Shown here one piece after another: positions 1 to 7,673 of a DNA stretch of 49,219 nucleotides. Location: NCBI GenBank assembly GCA_017639935.1, contig JAGFWP010000040.1, positions 1-49,219 on the forward strand, in the 5' to 3' direction. The translations under genes and the position numbers were made by a program. The notes beneath the pieces are model-generated. The model was given only the letters and a program-made list of their open reading frames with translations. It was not told the origin of the DNA and made no database searches. Every line of letters begins with the position of its first letter. Positions within the stretch are counted from its first letter, which is position 1. Origin of the DNA: Pelagibacteraceae bacterium (lineage in GTDB: Bacteria > Pseudomonadota > Alphaproteobacteria > HIMB59 > GCA-002718135).

Positions 1-418
1 ATAATTTAAATAACCATTCACAATAAAATGATATCCAATATTTTTTCATTATTATAATTTCAACAATATCTTTAATACTTAAATAAAGATCATTGATTTT
101 TTGCCCCTCAAGTATTGATAAGTTCACAAGCGAAATTATACTAAGCAATGAGTATGATTTATATCTATCATTAAATATAGGGCTAATAAAAGGTTTTATA
201 ATTTCAGCATTAAAGGTTGAAGGTATATTAATATTCTTTTGAAATAATGAATAATCTATAAAATATCCAATTTGATATATTGATTTTTTTTTTGAAGAAT
301 TCCCACCATATACCATCCCAGAAATCATTTTGTCTTTACTTGAAAGAACTTTAATAAAAAGATCATTATCCTTTATCTTTTTTGAAAAAACTATAATGCC
401 TTCGTCCTTATCAATCAT
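1..418 (-). CDS. recO: DNA repair protein RecO, N-terminal part (runs off window)
   Basis: RecO helps RecF and RecR load RecA onto gapped DNA. About 139 residues are visible from an ATG at 416-418; the rest lies outside the window. The N-terminus reads MIDKDEGIIVFSKKIKDND, followed by a GMVYGG stretch. This fits the RecO N-terminal OB fold, in which a DEGIVL-like strand is followed by a basic GG turn. Its start overlaps the era stop codon by 8 bases, and recO directly after era is the usual alphaproteobacterial order (rnc-era-recO). The identification rests on the short N-terminal pattern plus position. The C-terminal helical and zinc-binding parts cannot be judged. Confidence 0.8.
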   Translation of the reverse strand, partial: MIDKDEGIIVFSKKIKDNDLFIKVLSSKDKMISGMVYGGNSSKKKSIYQIGYFIDYSLFQKNINIPSTFNAEIIKPFISPIFNDRYKSYSLLSIISLVNLSILEGQKINDLYLSIKDIVEIIIMKKYWISFYCEWLFKL

Positions 419-1259
419 TTAACTTGTTAACTTGCAAGTAAAGATGAATTTTTGATTTCATAATGTTAGAAATTTCATTTTGACTACATTCTCTAATCTT
501 TTTAATAGTTTCGCCTTTATTTCCAAGAATAATAGGCTTATATCTCATATTGGTTAAATCAATTGATTGTTTAATTTTAATGTCATTATTATTCAGTGAT
601 TTGAAAAGTAAGTTCCGAACAGTTATATTATAAGGTATCTCTTTATGTAAATATTTCAATATTGCATTTCTTGTGCATTCGTTTGCCATAAATATAGGAT
701 CTTTGTTGCTGACTTCTCCTTTATTGAATATCCACTTATTGTTTTTCGCTTTAGATTTTATAAAAATAGATAATTTATTTAAACCTTTTCTGTATTTTGC
801 TGAAATATTAAAAAAAGCTTCAACAATATTCAAGTTATTTAATGATTCAATGTAGGGAAGGATAAGTTTATTATCAATTAAATCAGTTTTATTAAATATA
901 ACTATAATTGGTTTCTTTACTTCATTGATTTTTTTTATATCAGAACAAACAGAATTATAGTTATATTTAGAAACATCAATAATATACAATATACATTCTA
1001 CTTCATCAATAGCTGTCCAAATATCAATCTTTAATCTCTTTTGACTAGAAACGCTAGAATTTAAAAAATTTGATCCAGGAGTATCATAAAATATAATTTG
1101 AGTATCATCTATATTTACAATCCCCATTATTATATTTTGTGTAGTGTTAATTTTCTTATTAATGATTGATACAGTTTTATCAATCATAGAATTCATCAAG
1201 GTAGATTTTCCAGCATTAGTATTACCAATTAAAGCAATTTTAATTAATTTATTTGCCAC
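411..1259 (-). CDS. era: GTPase Era, ribosome assembly factor
   Basis: Era is an essential GTPase that binds the 3' end of 16S rRNA and promotes 30S maturation at the inner membrane. The 282 residues carry the G1 loop GNTNAGKST (12-20), the G3 motif DTPG near 59 and the G4 motif NKTD near 125. A C-terminal KH domain has the GNKGETIKKI signature near residue 248. Length is close to the usual 300. Translation most likely starts at GTG (1257-1259), because the next residues ANKLIKIALIG lead straight into the first strand. The gene overlaps rnc upstream by 11 bases and recO downstream by 8, which implies translational coupling of rnc-era-recO. Confidence 0.97.
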   Translation of the reverse strand: MANKLIKIALIGNTNAGKSTLMNSMIDKTVSIINKKINTTQNIIMGIVNIDDTQIIFYDTPGSNFLNSSVSSQKRLKIDIWTAIDEVECILYIIDVSKYNYNSVCSDIKKINEVKKPIIVIFNKTDLIDNKLILPYIESLNNLNIVEAFFNISAKYRKGLNKLSIFIKSKAKNNKWIFNKGEVSNKDPIFMANECTRNAILKYLHKEIPYNITVRNLLFKSLNNNDIKIKQSIDLTNMRYKPIILGNKGETIKKIRECSQNEISNIMKSKIHLYLQVNKLND

Positions 1260-1947
1260 TTATTAAATCTAAAATTTTTTTTGCCGCTTCTTTTTGAGCA
1301 TCTCTTATTGATGTTCCAGAAGCTTTCACTAATTTCATTTTAAGAACTTTTAAAGAGACTGTAAACACAGGTGAATGGGATGGGCCAGTTTTTTTTATTA
1401 ATTTATATTCTGGCAATTTTTTAAATTTTTGTTGAGATATTTCTTGTAACTTAGTTTTGGGGTCTTGTTGATTTGATTCTTGAAGATTCAAATAGGGTGA
1501 CCAGAATTTTTTTATAAATTTAAATGCTGAATTGTAGCCTCCATCAACATATATACTTCCAATCAACGACTCAACTGAATCAGCCAATATTGATTTGTTC
1601 ATTCTGTTATTCTCTCTCTTACGAGAATATCTCAAAAAATTATCTAATTTTAACTCTAAGGCAATTTTGTACAAAAAATCTCTTTGAACTAAATAAGATA
1701 TTTTTTTTGTTAAAGCTCCTTCATTAAAATCATTAAACTTATAAAAAATTAAAGAAGCTACAGACAGGCCCAAAATTTTATCGCCTAAAAATTCCAATCT
1801 TTCAAATTCATATAAATGATTAATTGGTTTATTTTTTTTATCTTTATAAGAACTAGGATGTATTATAGAATTTCTTAAGTTTTCTTTATTTTTGAAAGAA
1901 TATCCTATAATGAACTCAATATCTTTATTTAATATTGATTCGATCAT
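1249..1947 (-). CDS. rnc: Ribonuclease III
   Basis: RNase III cuts double-stranded RNA, including rRNA precursors, as a homodimer. The 232-residue protein has the signature ERLEFLGDKIL at 49-59 with metal-binding E52 and D56. The second acidic pair is D123 and E126 in ADSVESLIGSIYVDGG. A double-stranded-RNA-binding domain starts at DPKTKLQEIS (about 162) and runs to the end. Catalytic residues and length are normal. The ATG overlaps the lepB stop as ATGA, and the gene overlaps era downstream, so lepB-rnc-era is almost certainly one transcript, as in many Alphaproteobacteria. Confidence 0.97.
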   Translation of the reverse strand: MIESILNKDIEFIIGYSFKNKENLRNSIIHPSSYKDKKNKPINHLYEFERLEFLGDKILGLSVASLIFYKFNDFNEGALTKKISYLVQRDFLYKIALELKLDNFLRYSRKRENNRMNKSILADSVESLIGSIYVDGGYNSAFKFIKKFWSPYLNLQESNQQDPKTKLQEISQQKFKKLPEYKLIKKTGPSHSPVFTVSLKVLKMKLVKASGTSIRDAQKEAAKKILDLISGK

Positions 1948-2672
1948 TTTATCTTATTCATCAATCTCTCAAATCTTATAGAAGAAGGCCATTTCCAAAT
2001 TTCAAAAAAACGCGAATTTTCTAAAGAAAAAAAAATAAATTGTGCTTTGCCAACTAAATTTTCAACTGGCACATAACCTACTTTATTTAAAAACCTGCTA
2101 TCTTGAGAATTATCTCTGTTGTCACCCATAACAAAAAAATGTTTTTTTGGAACTTCATATAATTGCGTGTTATCAACAATGCCATTATCCATCAAATCCA
2201 GTACATCTATTTCCTTATCATAAAAATACTCTCTATATTTTCTTAATCTTTTTGTTTTTTTGTTTTTACCTATATCAACAAAATCATTTGTTTTTTTTCT
2301 TAAAATTAATTCATCGTTTATAAGAATTTGACCATTAATTATTTTAATTTCATCACCTGGCAAGCCAATCACTCTTTTAATATAATCTGTTCTATTATCA
2401 TAAGGAGTTTTAAAAACAGCAACATCACCTCTCTTAGGTAGTTTTTCAAAAATCTTACCTGGAATTAGAGGAATAGAAAATGGTAATGAGTGTCTAGAAT
2501 AACCATATGACCACTTAGAAACAAAAATAAAGTCCCCTACTAACAAGTTTGGTTTCATAGAACTTGATGGAATATTAAAAGGTTCGGCAATGAAAGATCG
2601 AATAAGTAAAGCAATAAAAATAGCTAAAGCAATTGACTTAAAATTATTAATAAAACTATTTTTATTTTTCAT
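1944..2672 (-). CDS. lepB: Signal peptidase I
   Basis: This inner-membrane serine protease removes signal peptides from exported proteins on the periplasmic side. One N-terminal membrane helix spans about residues 11-26. The catalytic serine is S38 in NIPSSSMKPNL, the general-base lysine is K99 in YIKRVIGLPGDEI, and the late conserved box GDNRDNSQDSR is present. At 242 residues it is a typical alphaproteobacterial LepB. Its start overlaps the end of acpS by 11 bases and its stop overlaps rnc, so the whole block acpS-lepB-rnc-era-recO has no intergenic DNA. Confidence 0.97.
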   Translation of the reverse strand: MKNKNSFINNFKSIALAIFIALLIRSFIAEPFNIPSSSMKPNLLVGDFIFVSKWSYGYSRHSLPFSIPLIPGKIFEKLPKRGDVAVFKTPYDNRTDYIKRVIGLPGDEIKIINGQILINDELILRKKTNDFVDIGKNKKTKRLRKYREYFYDKEIDVLDLMDNGIVDNTQLYEVPKKHFFVMGDNRDNSQDSRFLNKVGYVPVENLVGKAQFIFFSLENSRFFEIWKWPSSIRFERLMNKIK

Positions 2673-3054
2673 TTATAAAAATAATGACGTTTGCAATAGC
2701 ATAGTTTTTTTCATCACTTAGTGAAACTTCAATATTGTAATCTTTTTTTGTTATTTTATTAATTCTTTTTAAAGCATTATTATGTAATATAATAAATGGT
2801 TTTCCGTATTTATCATTAACCACTTCTACATCTTTCCAAAAAATTCCTTTAGCAAGTCCTGTGCCCAAAGCTTTAGAGCAAGCTTCTTTAGCTGCATATC
2901 TTTTTGCATATGAGTTTGTGATATTAAATCGATTTTCAGATCTTATGATTTCATTATTTGAAAAACAACGTTTTTTAAATTTTTCTCCATATCTATGAAT
3001 TGTATTTTTAATTCTTCTAGTATCAATAATATCTGTGCCAATTCCAACAATCAT
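2662..3054 (-). CDS. acpS: Holo-[acyl-carrier-protein] synthase
   Basis: AcpS transfers the 4'-phosphopantetheine arm of coenzyme A to apo-ACP for fatty acid synthesis. The 130-residue protein begins with the strand MIVGIGTDIIDTRRI, whose D8 binds Mg2+. The second metal ligand E57 lies in the hallmark YAAKEACSKALGTG helix. The size is normal for the trimeric AcpS family. It sits 14 bases after the ppGpp synthetase gene, where many alphaproteobacterial genomes have pdxJ (and pyrE) in between; none is present here. Confidence 0.96.
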   Translation of the reverse strand: MIVGIGTDIIDTRRIKNTIHRYGEKFKKRCFSNNEIIRSENRFNITNSYAKRYAAKEACSKALGTGLAKGIFWKDVEVVNDKYGKPFIILHNNALKRINKITKKDYNIEVSLSDEKNYAIANVIIFINEK

Positions 3055-3068
3055 TTATAGTCCTGTTT

Positions 3069-5195
3069 TTATCCTTTTACTCTTTCTAATGATGATATCT
3101 CAGATAACAATCTCAAAGCTGCCATAATATTATTAAGATGATTATTATTTCGAACCTCTATATCTATGATAATTTCGAAAAAATCAATTTTTCTAGAAGT
3201 AAAATTGATATTTGATATATTGCCATTATTTTTTGCTATTGCTGTTGTAACTTTGCCCAAGCTGCCAGCTTTATTAGTTAATACTATCTTTATTCTTGAA
3301 GTATGAACTTCCTCATTTTCGCTATCACTTTCCCAAGATATATCAAGCCATCTTTCTGGACTATCAGAATAAGAATCAAGAGTGTTACAATCAACTGTAT
3401 GAATAGATACACCCAATCCTGCTGTTACAATCCCTACAATTTTATCACCCTGTATTGGAGAGCAGCATCCTGCTAAATGATAGCTCATACCCATAGTCAA
3501 GCCTTTTAATTTAATGGGTTGATTTTTATTAAATTTATTACTTTTTTTATAAGTAATTTTAAGTTCTGGAAAAATTTTTTTTATAACAGCTAAAGAAGTA
3601 ATTGATCCTGATCCTATAAGTTCATACAATTGATCAATTTTTTTACAGTTAAATTCATATAAAATATTGTCAACTGTATTTTCTGTAAATTCAATGTTTT
3701 CTTTTTTAAATTGGTTTAATAAGATTTCTTTTCCAAAAACAATATGCTCTTCAATTTTTTTTGATCTCATAAATCTTCTTAATTGTGATTTAACTTTGCT
3801 TGTAACAACAAATCTTTTCCACAAAGGTGAGGGCTGAGAATAGTCAGAGGTCAATATTTCCACTTGATCGCCATTGTTTAATTGAGTTTTTAATGGTTGT
3901 AATTTTCCATTAATTTTTGCAGCCACACATTTATCACCTACTTCTGAGTGAATAGAATATGCAAAATCCACAGAGGTAGCTTTTTTTGGCAATTCTATAA
4001 CTTTACCTTTAGGACTAAACACATAAATATTATTTTGAAACAATTTAATTTTTGAGTTTTCAATCAACTCGTCCTGGGATAATGAGTTATCCATCAAATC
4101 TAAAAGATCATGCATCCATTTATATTCCTTAGCATCATTTTCTTTTATGATTTTTGGATCTTTATATTTCCAGTGAGCTGCTGCGCCATATTCTGAAATT
4201 TGATTCATTGCGTTTGATCTAAATTGAATCGCAATTCTTTTGTTTTTTGGACCAATAACAGAAGTATGTAAGGATCTATAACCATTTGATTTAGGTGAAG
4301 AAATAAAATCTTTAAAACGACCCTGTATATATGGAAATTTTCTATGAATGATTCCTAAAGCTTTGTAACACTCTCTTGTCGAATTAGTTATGACTCGAAA
4401 AGCCATAATATCTGACAATTCTTCAAATGATATATCTTTATTTTTAATCTTGCACCAAATTGAAAAAGAAGATTTTATCCTTCCATAAATCGTGCATTTG
4501 ACGTCTTCATCAATGAAGAGTTTTTTTAATTCGTATCTTATATCTTCTATTATATTTTCATCTTTAGCATTTAAATATTCCAATCTGTCAATTATAGAAG
4601 ATCTAGCATCAGGATTTATTTTTTTGAAGGCTAAATCTTCTAGTTGTTCTTGCCAGTCACGCATACCCAATCGTTGAGCTAAAGGTGCGTAAATTTCTTG
4701 TGTCTCTAGTGCAATTTTTAATTTTTTACTGTCATCTAATATATAATCTAGGGTTCTCATATTATGCAATCTATCAGCTAATTTAATTAAAATAACTCTT
4801 AAATCTTGAGTGGTAGCCAATAATAACTTTCGATAGTTCTCTCCGAACTTTAAATTGCTTATTTTTAAAGAAAATTTATTTATTTTTGTAACACCATCAA
4901 CTAGACTTGCAATTTCAGTACTAAAATTTTTTTTTATATCTTCAATTGTTGCCGATGTATCCTCAACTGTATCATGTAATAATCCACATATAATAGAAGA
5001 ATTATCCAATTTTATTTCAGACAATAATTTGGCAACTTCAATTGGATGAAAGTAATAAGGTTCACCAGATTTGCGAAATTGTTCTTTATGAGCTTTTTTT
5101 GAAAATTCTATTGCTTTGTGAATATAAATAATCTCTTTTTGGTCTTGATAAACTTTAACATTATTTATTAAGTCATCAATTAAATTAGAACTCAT
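3069..5195 (-). CDS. spoT: Bifunctional (p)ppGpp synthetase/hydrolase (Rsh/SpoT)
   Basis: This is the long RelA/SpoT homologue that makes and degrades the stringent-response alarmone (p)ppGpp. The N-terminal HD hydrolase looks intact (H50 in FHPIEVA, H74-D75 in LLHDTVEDT, and RLHNMRT). The synthetase domain has RIKSSFSIWCK, MAFRVI and GYRSLHT. A TGS domain follows from about residue 385 (IYVFSPKGKVIELP), then a cysteine-containing linker near AGCCSPI and a C-terminal ACT domain. With 708 residues and both active sites preserved, it is inferred to be the dual enzyme. It lies between rpoZ and acpS, a common alphaproteobacterial position. Confidence 0.96.
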   Translation of the reverse strand: MSSNLIDDLINNVKVYQDQKEIIYIHKAIEFSKKAHKEQFRKSGEPYYFHPIEVAKLLSEIKLDNSSIICGLLHDTVEDTSATIEDIKKNFSTEIASLVDGVTKINKFSLKISNLKFGENYRKLLLATTQDLRVILIKLADRLHNMRTLDYILDDSKKLKIALETQEIYAPLAQRLGMRDWQEQLEDLAFKKINPDARSSIIDRLEYLNAKDENIIEDIRYELKKLFIDEDVKCTIYGRIKSSFSIWCKIKNKDISFEELSDIMAFRVITNSTRECYKALGIIHRKFPYIQGRFKDFISSPKSNGYRSLHTSVIGPKNKRIAIQFRSNAMNQISEYGAAAHWKYKDPKIIKENDAKEYKWMHDLLDLMDNSLSQDELIENSKIKLFQNNIYVFSPKGKVIELPKKATSVDFAYSIHSEVGDKCVAAKINGKLQPLKTQLNNGDQVEILTSDYSQPSPLWKRFVVTSKVKSQLRRFMRSKKIEEHIVFGKEILLNQFKKENIEFTENTVDNILYEFNCKKIDQLYELIGSGSITSLAVIKKIFPELKITYKKSNKFNKNQPIKLKGLTMGMSYHLAGCCSPIQGDKIVGIVTAGLGVSIHTVDCNTLDSYSDSPERWLDISWESDSENEEVHTSRIKIVLTNKAGSLGKVTTAIAKNNGNISNINFTSRKIDFFEIIIDIEVRNNNHLNNIMAALRLLSEISSLERVKG

Positions 5196-5263
5196 TAATA
5201 TAAATTCCTAGTTTCAATACTTCTCAAATTAAAAAAGGGATGTGATTTAAAGAAAAAAACTTA

Positions 5264-5719
5264 TTAAGAGGCAGATTCTTGTTCATCACTTTCAGATGAT
5301 GTGGTATTTACAGATGGTTGTAAATCTTCATTTATTTCAAATTTTTTTTCTAAATCCTTATCTTCAGTTAAAGTTAGTTTTTTTATTTTTTCTTCTTTTT
5401 GAAAGTCAGAATCTGAAGTTAGTCCTTCATTTTGTTCATTATTTTTCTCTTCTAATGGTTTTATTTCAATTCTTTCATCTTCCTCTTCATTTATTGTGAC
5501 TTTTTGAAATCCTTCAATCAAATTTTCCTTCATTTTTTCAATAGGAATAGTTGTATCTGCTATCTCCCTAAGGGCAATAACTGTATTTTTGTCATTATCC
5601 TTGTCAATTGTCGGGGTTTCACCAGAATGAAGTTCTCTGGCTCTTTGAGAAGCAACAAGCACAAGCTCAAATCTACTTGGAAATTTATCAACGCAATCTT
5701 CTACAGTTATTCTTGCCAT
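5264..5719 (-). CDS. rpoZ: RNA polymerase omega subunit with long acidic tail
   Basis: Omega helps fold and assemble the beta' subunit of RNA polymerase. The first 65 or so residues are classical omega: [20 protein letters not shown], then [11 protein letters not shown] and [10 protein letters not shown]. After about residue 70 the protein continues for some 80 residues of low-complexity sequence dominated by E, D, K, S and N. This gives 151 residues against about 90 in Escherichia coli, although alphaproteobacterial omegas are often longer. Whether the tail has a function is unknown. The gene sits 42 bases after smpB and 68 before spoT. Confidence 0.95.
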   Translation of the reverse strand: MARITVEDCVDKFPSRFELVLVASQRARELHSGETPTIDKDNDKNTVIALREIADTTIPIEKMKENLIEGFQKVTINEEEDERIEIKPLEEKNNEQNEGLTSDSDFQKEEKIKKLTLTEDKDLEKKFEINEDLQPSVNTTSSESDEQESAS

Positions 5720-5761
5720 GAAAGCTTATAAAGATATTAAAAAAAAATGTAAATAAAATAA

Positions 5762-6214
5762 CTATATTTCTTTATTTTTCTCTATCCTTTGTTTGTTTAT
5801 TGCCCATTCTCTGGATTTTATAGCCAATCTTTTATCATACTTCTTCTTTCCTTTGCCAAGACCTATAGTTAATTTTACAAGACCTTTATCATTAAAATAT
5901 AATAATAATGGAATGACAGACATCCCTTCTTTTTTTGAAGATCCAGTTATTTTATTTAACTCTTTTTTATTAACTAATATTTTTTTTTCCCTGGTTGGGT
6001 TATTTTTTTTTTCAATACTTGAAGAGTATTTCTTTATATGACAATTAGTTAACCACAATTGACCTCCTTTTTCCATAATATATGATTCTTTTATTGAACC
6101 ATTATTAACTCTAAGAGATTTAACTTCAGCTCCAGTTAAAACCAAACCAGCCTCAAATTTTTCTTCAATTAAATAATTATGATTTGCTTTTTTATTTGTA
6201 GCGATTGTTTGCAC
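5762..6214 (-). CDS. smpB: SsrA-binding protein SmpB
   Basis: SmpB binds tmRNA and delivers it to stalled ribosomes in trans-translation. The 150-residue protein shows the family order. NHNYLIEEKFEAGLVLTGAEVKSLR forms the first strands. A GSIKESYIMEKGGQLWLTNCHI segment and the basic C-terminal tail with LTIGLGKGKKKYDKR follow. The tail, which mimics the anticodon arm in the decoding centre, is complete. It is 12 bases downstream of dapA, the common alphaproteobacterial arrangement dapA-smpB-rpoZ-rsh. The tmRNA gene itself is not in this window. Confidence 0.96.
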   Translation of the reverse strand: MQTIATNKKANHNYLIEEKFEAGLVLTGAEVKSLRVNNGSIKESYIMEKGGQLWLTNCHIKKYSSSIEKKNNPTREKKILVNKKELNKITGSSKKEGMSVIPLLLYFNDKGLVKLTIGLGKGKKKYDKRLAIKSREWAINKQRIEKNKEI

Positions 6215-6226
6215 TTAGATATGTAA

Positions 6227-7099
6227 TTAAATTAAATTAGCTTCATTCATACATTTTTTAATTATCAACTTTGTCGAGTCTTTAATTGGCGCAATAGGCA
6301 ATCTAGTTTCAGCACTACATAAGTTTAATAATTCAGCCGCATATTTTACAGGACCAGGACTAGATTCAATAAACAAGGCATGGTGAATTTTTGCTAGTTT
6401 TAAATTGATTTGAAGTGCTTTATCTATTTCTTTATTTTTCCAATAATTATGTAATTCGGAGCATAATTTTGGGGCAATATTGGCTGTAACAGATATGCAA
6501 CCATTTCCTCCCTGAACTAAATAAGCTAAAGCAGTTCCATCCTCACCTGACAAATAGCAAAAATCTTTCTTAATTTTTGTTCTTGTTAATAATGGACGAA
6601 ATAAATCATTAGTTGCATCCTTAACCCCAATAATATTTTTGATCTTTGATAACTCTACCATAGTTTCAATTGACATATCAACTATTGATCTGCCAGGAAT
6701 GTTATAAATAATAATCGGAAGACTTGTTGACTCAGCTATTTTTTTATAATGTAAATATAATCCTGCTTGTGTGGGTTTATTGTAATAAGGAGTAACAATC
6801 AAAGCTCCATCAGCACCTGATTCTTCTGCATGTTTTGTAAATTCAATTGCTTCGATTGTATTATTTGAACCAGTTCCAGCAATTACTGGAACTCTTTTAT
6901 CAACAATCTTAATACATTCATCTACAACATTTTTATGTTCATCGTGACTGAGAGTCGGAGACTCTCCAGTAGTGCCACATGGAACAAAACTATGCGATCC
7001 TTGTTCTATAGACCACTCAATTATTTTTTGAAAAGAATCATAATCGATTTCACCTTTATAAAATGGAGTGATTAACGCTGGTATGCTTCCAAAAAACAT
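6227..7099 (-). CDS. dapA: 4-hydroxy-tetrahydrodipicolinate synthase
   Basis: DapA condenses pyruvate with aspartate semialdehyde, the first committed step to diaminopimelate and lysine. The 290-residue TIM barrel has GTTGES at 42-47, the catalytic tyrosine Y132 in IIYNIPGRS and the Schiff-base lysine K160 in IIGVKDATND. Length is standard. The ATG lies only 11 bases after the encoded CCA end of a tRNA-Ser on the same strand. I see no Shine-Dalgarno sequence in that interval, so tRNA and dapA appear to share a transcript. The downstream neighbour is smpB. Confidence 0.97.
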   Translation of the reverse strand: MFFGSIPALITPFYKGEIDYDSFQKIIEWSIEQGSHSFVPCGTTGESPTLSHDEHKNVVDECIKIVDKRVPVIAGTGSNNTIEAIEFTKHAEESGADGALIVTPYYNKPTQAGLYLHYKKIAESTSLPIIIYNIPGRSIVDMSIETMVELSKIKNIIGVKDATNDLFRPLLTRTKIKKDFCYLSGEDGTALAYLVQGGNGCISVTANIAPKLCSELHNYWKNKEIDKALQINLKLAKIHHALFIESSPGPVKYAAELLNLCSAETRLPIAPIKDSTKLIIKKCMNEANLI

Positions 7100-7110
7100 T
7101 TAATAATCCA

Positions 7111-7202
7111 TGGCGGAGAGAGAGGGATTCGAACCCTCGGAAGGGATTACTCCCTTCGCAGGTTTAGCAAACCTGTGGTTTAAGCCACTCACCCATCTCT
7201 CC
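7111..7202 (-). tRNA. tRNA-Ser (anticodon GCT)
   Basis: Read on the minus strand, the 92-base gene starts GGAGAGA and ends TCTCTCC, G, CCA, giving a perfect 7-bp acceptor stem and an encoded CCA. The D arm has GGGTGAGTGGCTTAA. The anticodon stem CAGGT/ACCTG encloses the loop TTGCTAA with anticodon GCT at 7166-7168. The long variable arm GAAGGGAGTAATCCCTTC is typical of serine tRNAs. The T arm GAGGGTTCGAATCCCTC is intact. It reads AGC/AGT serine codons. Confidence 0.97.
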
Positions 7203-7249
7203 CGTTGTTGTTTCATAGAGTTTCTCTAGTTTTTCTATAATCCTTAATA

Positions 7250-7672
7250 ATGATTATGTCCAACGGAAACAGATATTTTGATTTCAAAGAGTTGCACATT
7301 TGTATACTTAAAATACTATATTATTCTTTAGCAATTATGAGTAATTTTATATTTAATTTTTGGTATGGCAGAGTCCCTTTGTGGAAAGCATATTGGCTGA
7401 TAGGAGAATTGATTAATTCTTTAGTTATTATATTGATTTATAATATTGAAATAAGATTATTAAATAACTTAAGTTTATACAAACAACTGCCTTTTTTAAA
7501 TTTTACTAGTTTTAGTTTAATTAGTAAATTTACTTTATTTTTTTGGACAATATTTATTACTATAGGAATATGGAGATCCGCAGAAGTTTATAAGGGAAAA
7601 TTTATCTGGGTTGTGTTAACATTAATTTTATTATCTTATAGAATTTTTACTCTTAAAATATTATTTTACTAA
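7250..7672 (+). CDS. Small hypothetical membrane protein
   Basis: I do not recognise a function. The 140 residues hold three probable membrane helices: one near FNFWYGRVPLWKAYWLIGEL and the following aliphatic run, one near FTLFFWTIFITIGIW, and one at the C-terminus. The motifs W.G..PLWKAYW and IGIWRSAEVYKG resemble an uncharacterised small membrane protein found in many Proteobacteria. In that group the protein usually begins shortly before the F.W.G motif, so the ATG at 7337 (111 residues) may be the real start. Neither ATG has a clear ribosome binding site. The gene converges on gatB with one base between the stop codons. Confidence 0.75.
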   Translation: MIMSNGNRYFDFKELHICILKILYYSLAIMSNFIFNFWYGRVPLWKAYWLIGELINSLVIILIYNIEIRLLNNLSLYKQLPFLNFTSFSLISKFTLFFWTIFITIGIWRSAEVYKGKFIWVVLTLILLSYRIFTLKILFY

Positions 7673-7673
7673 A

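Noticed and set aside
4492-4677. Antisense open frames inside spoT, and similar antisense frames across gatB, gatA, pyrG, secG, trpD and lpxD
   Set aside because: They lie opposite well-supported genes, show no family motifs, and reflect the AT-rich codon pattern of the true strand.
7216-7228. TAGAG-TTT-CTCTA palindrome between tRNA-Ser and the small membrane protein
   Set aside because: Arms of five bases are too short to distinguish from chance; I see no second copy.
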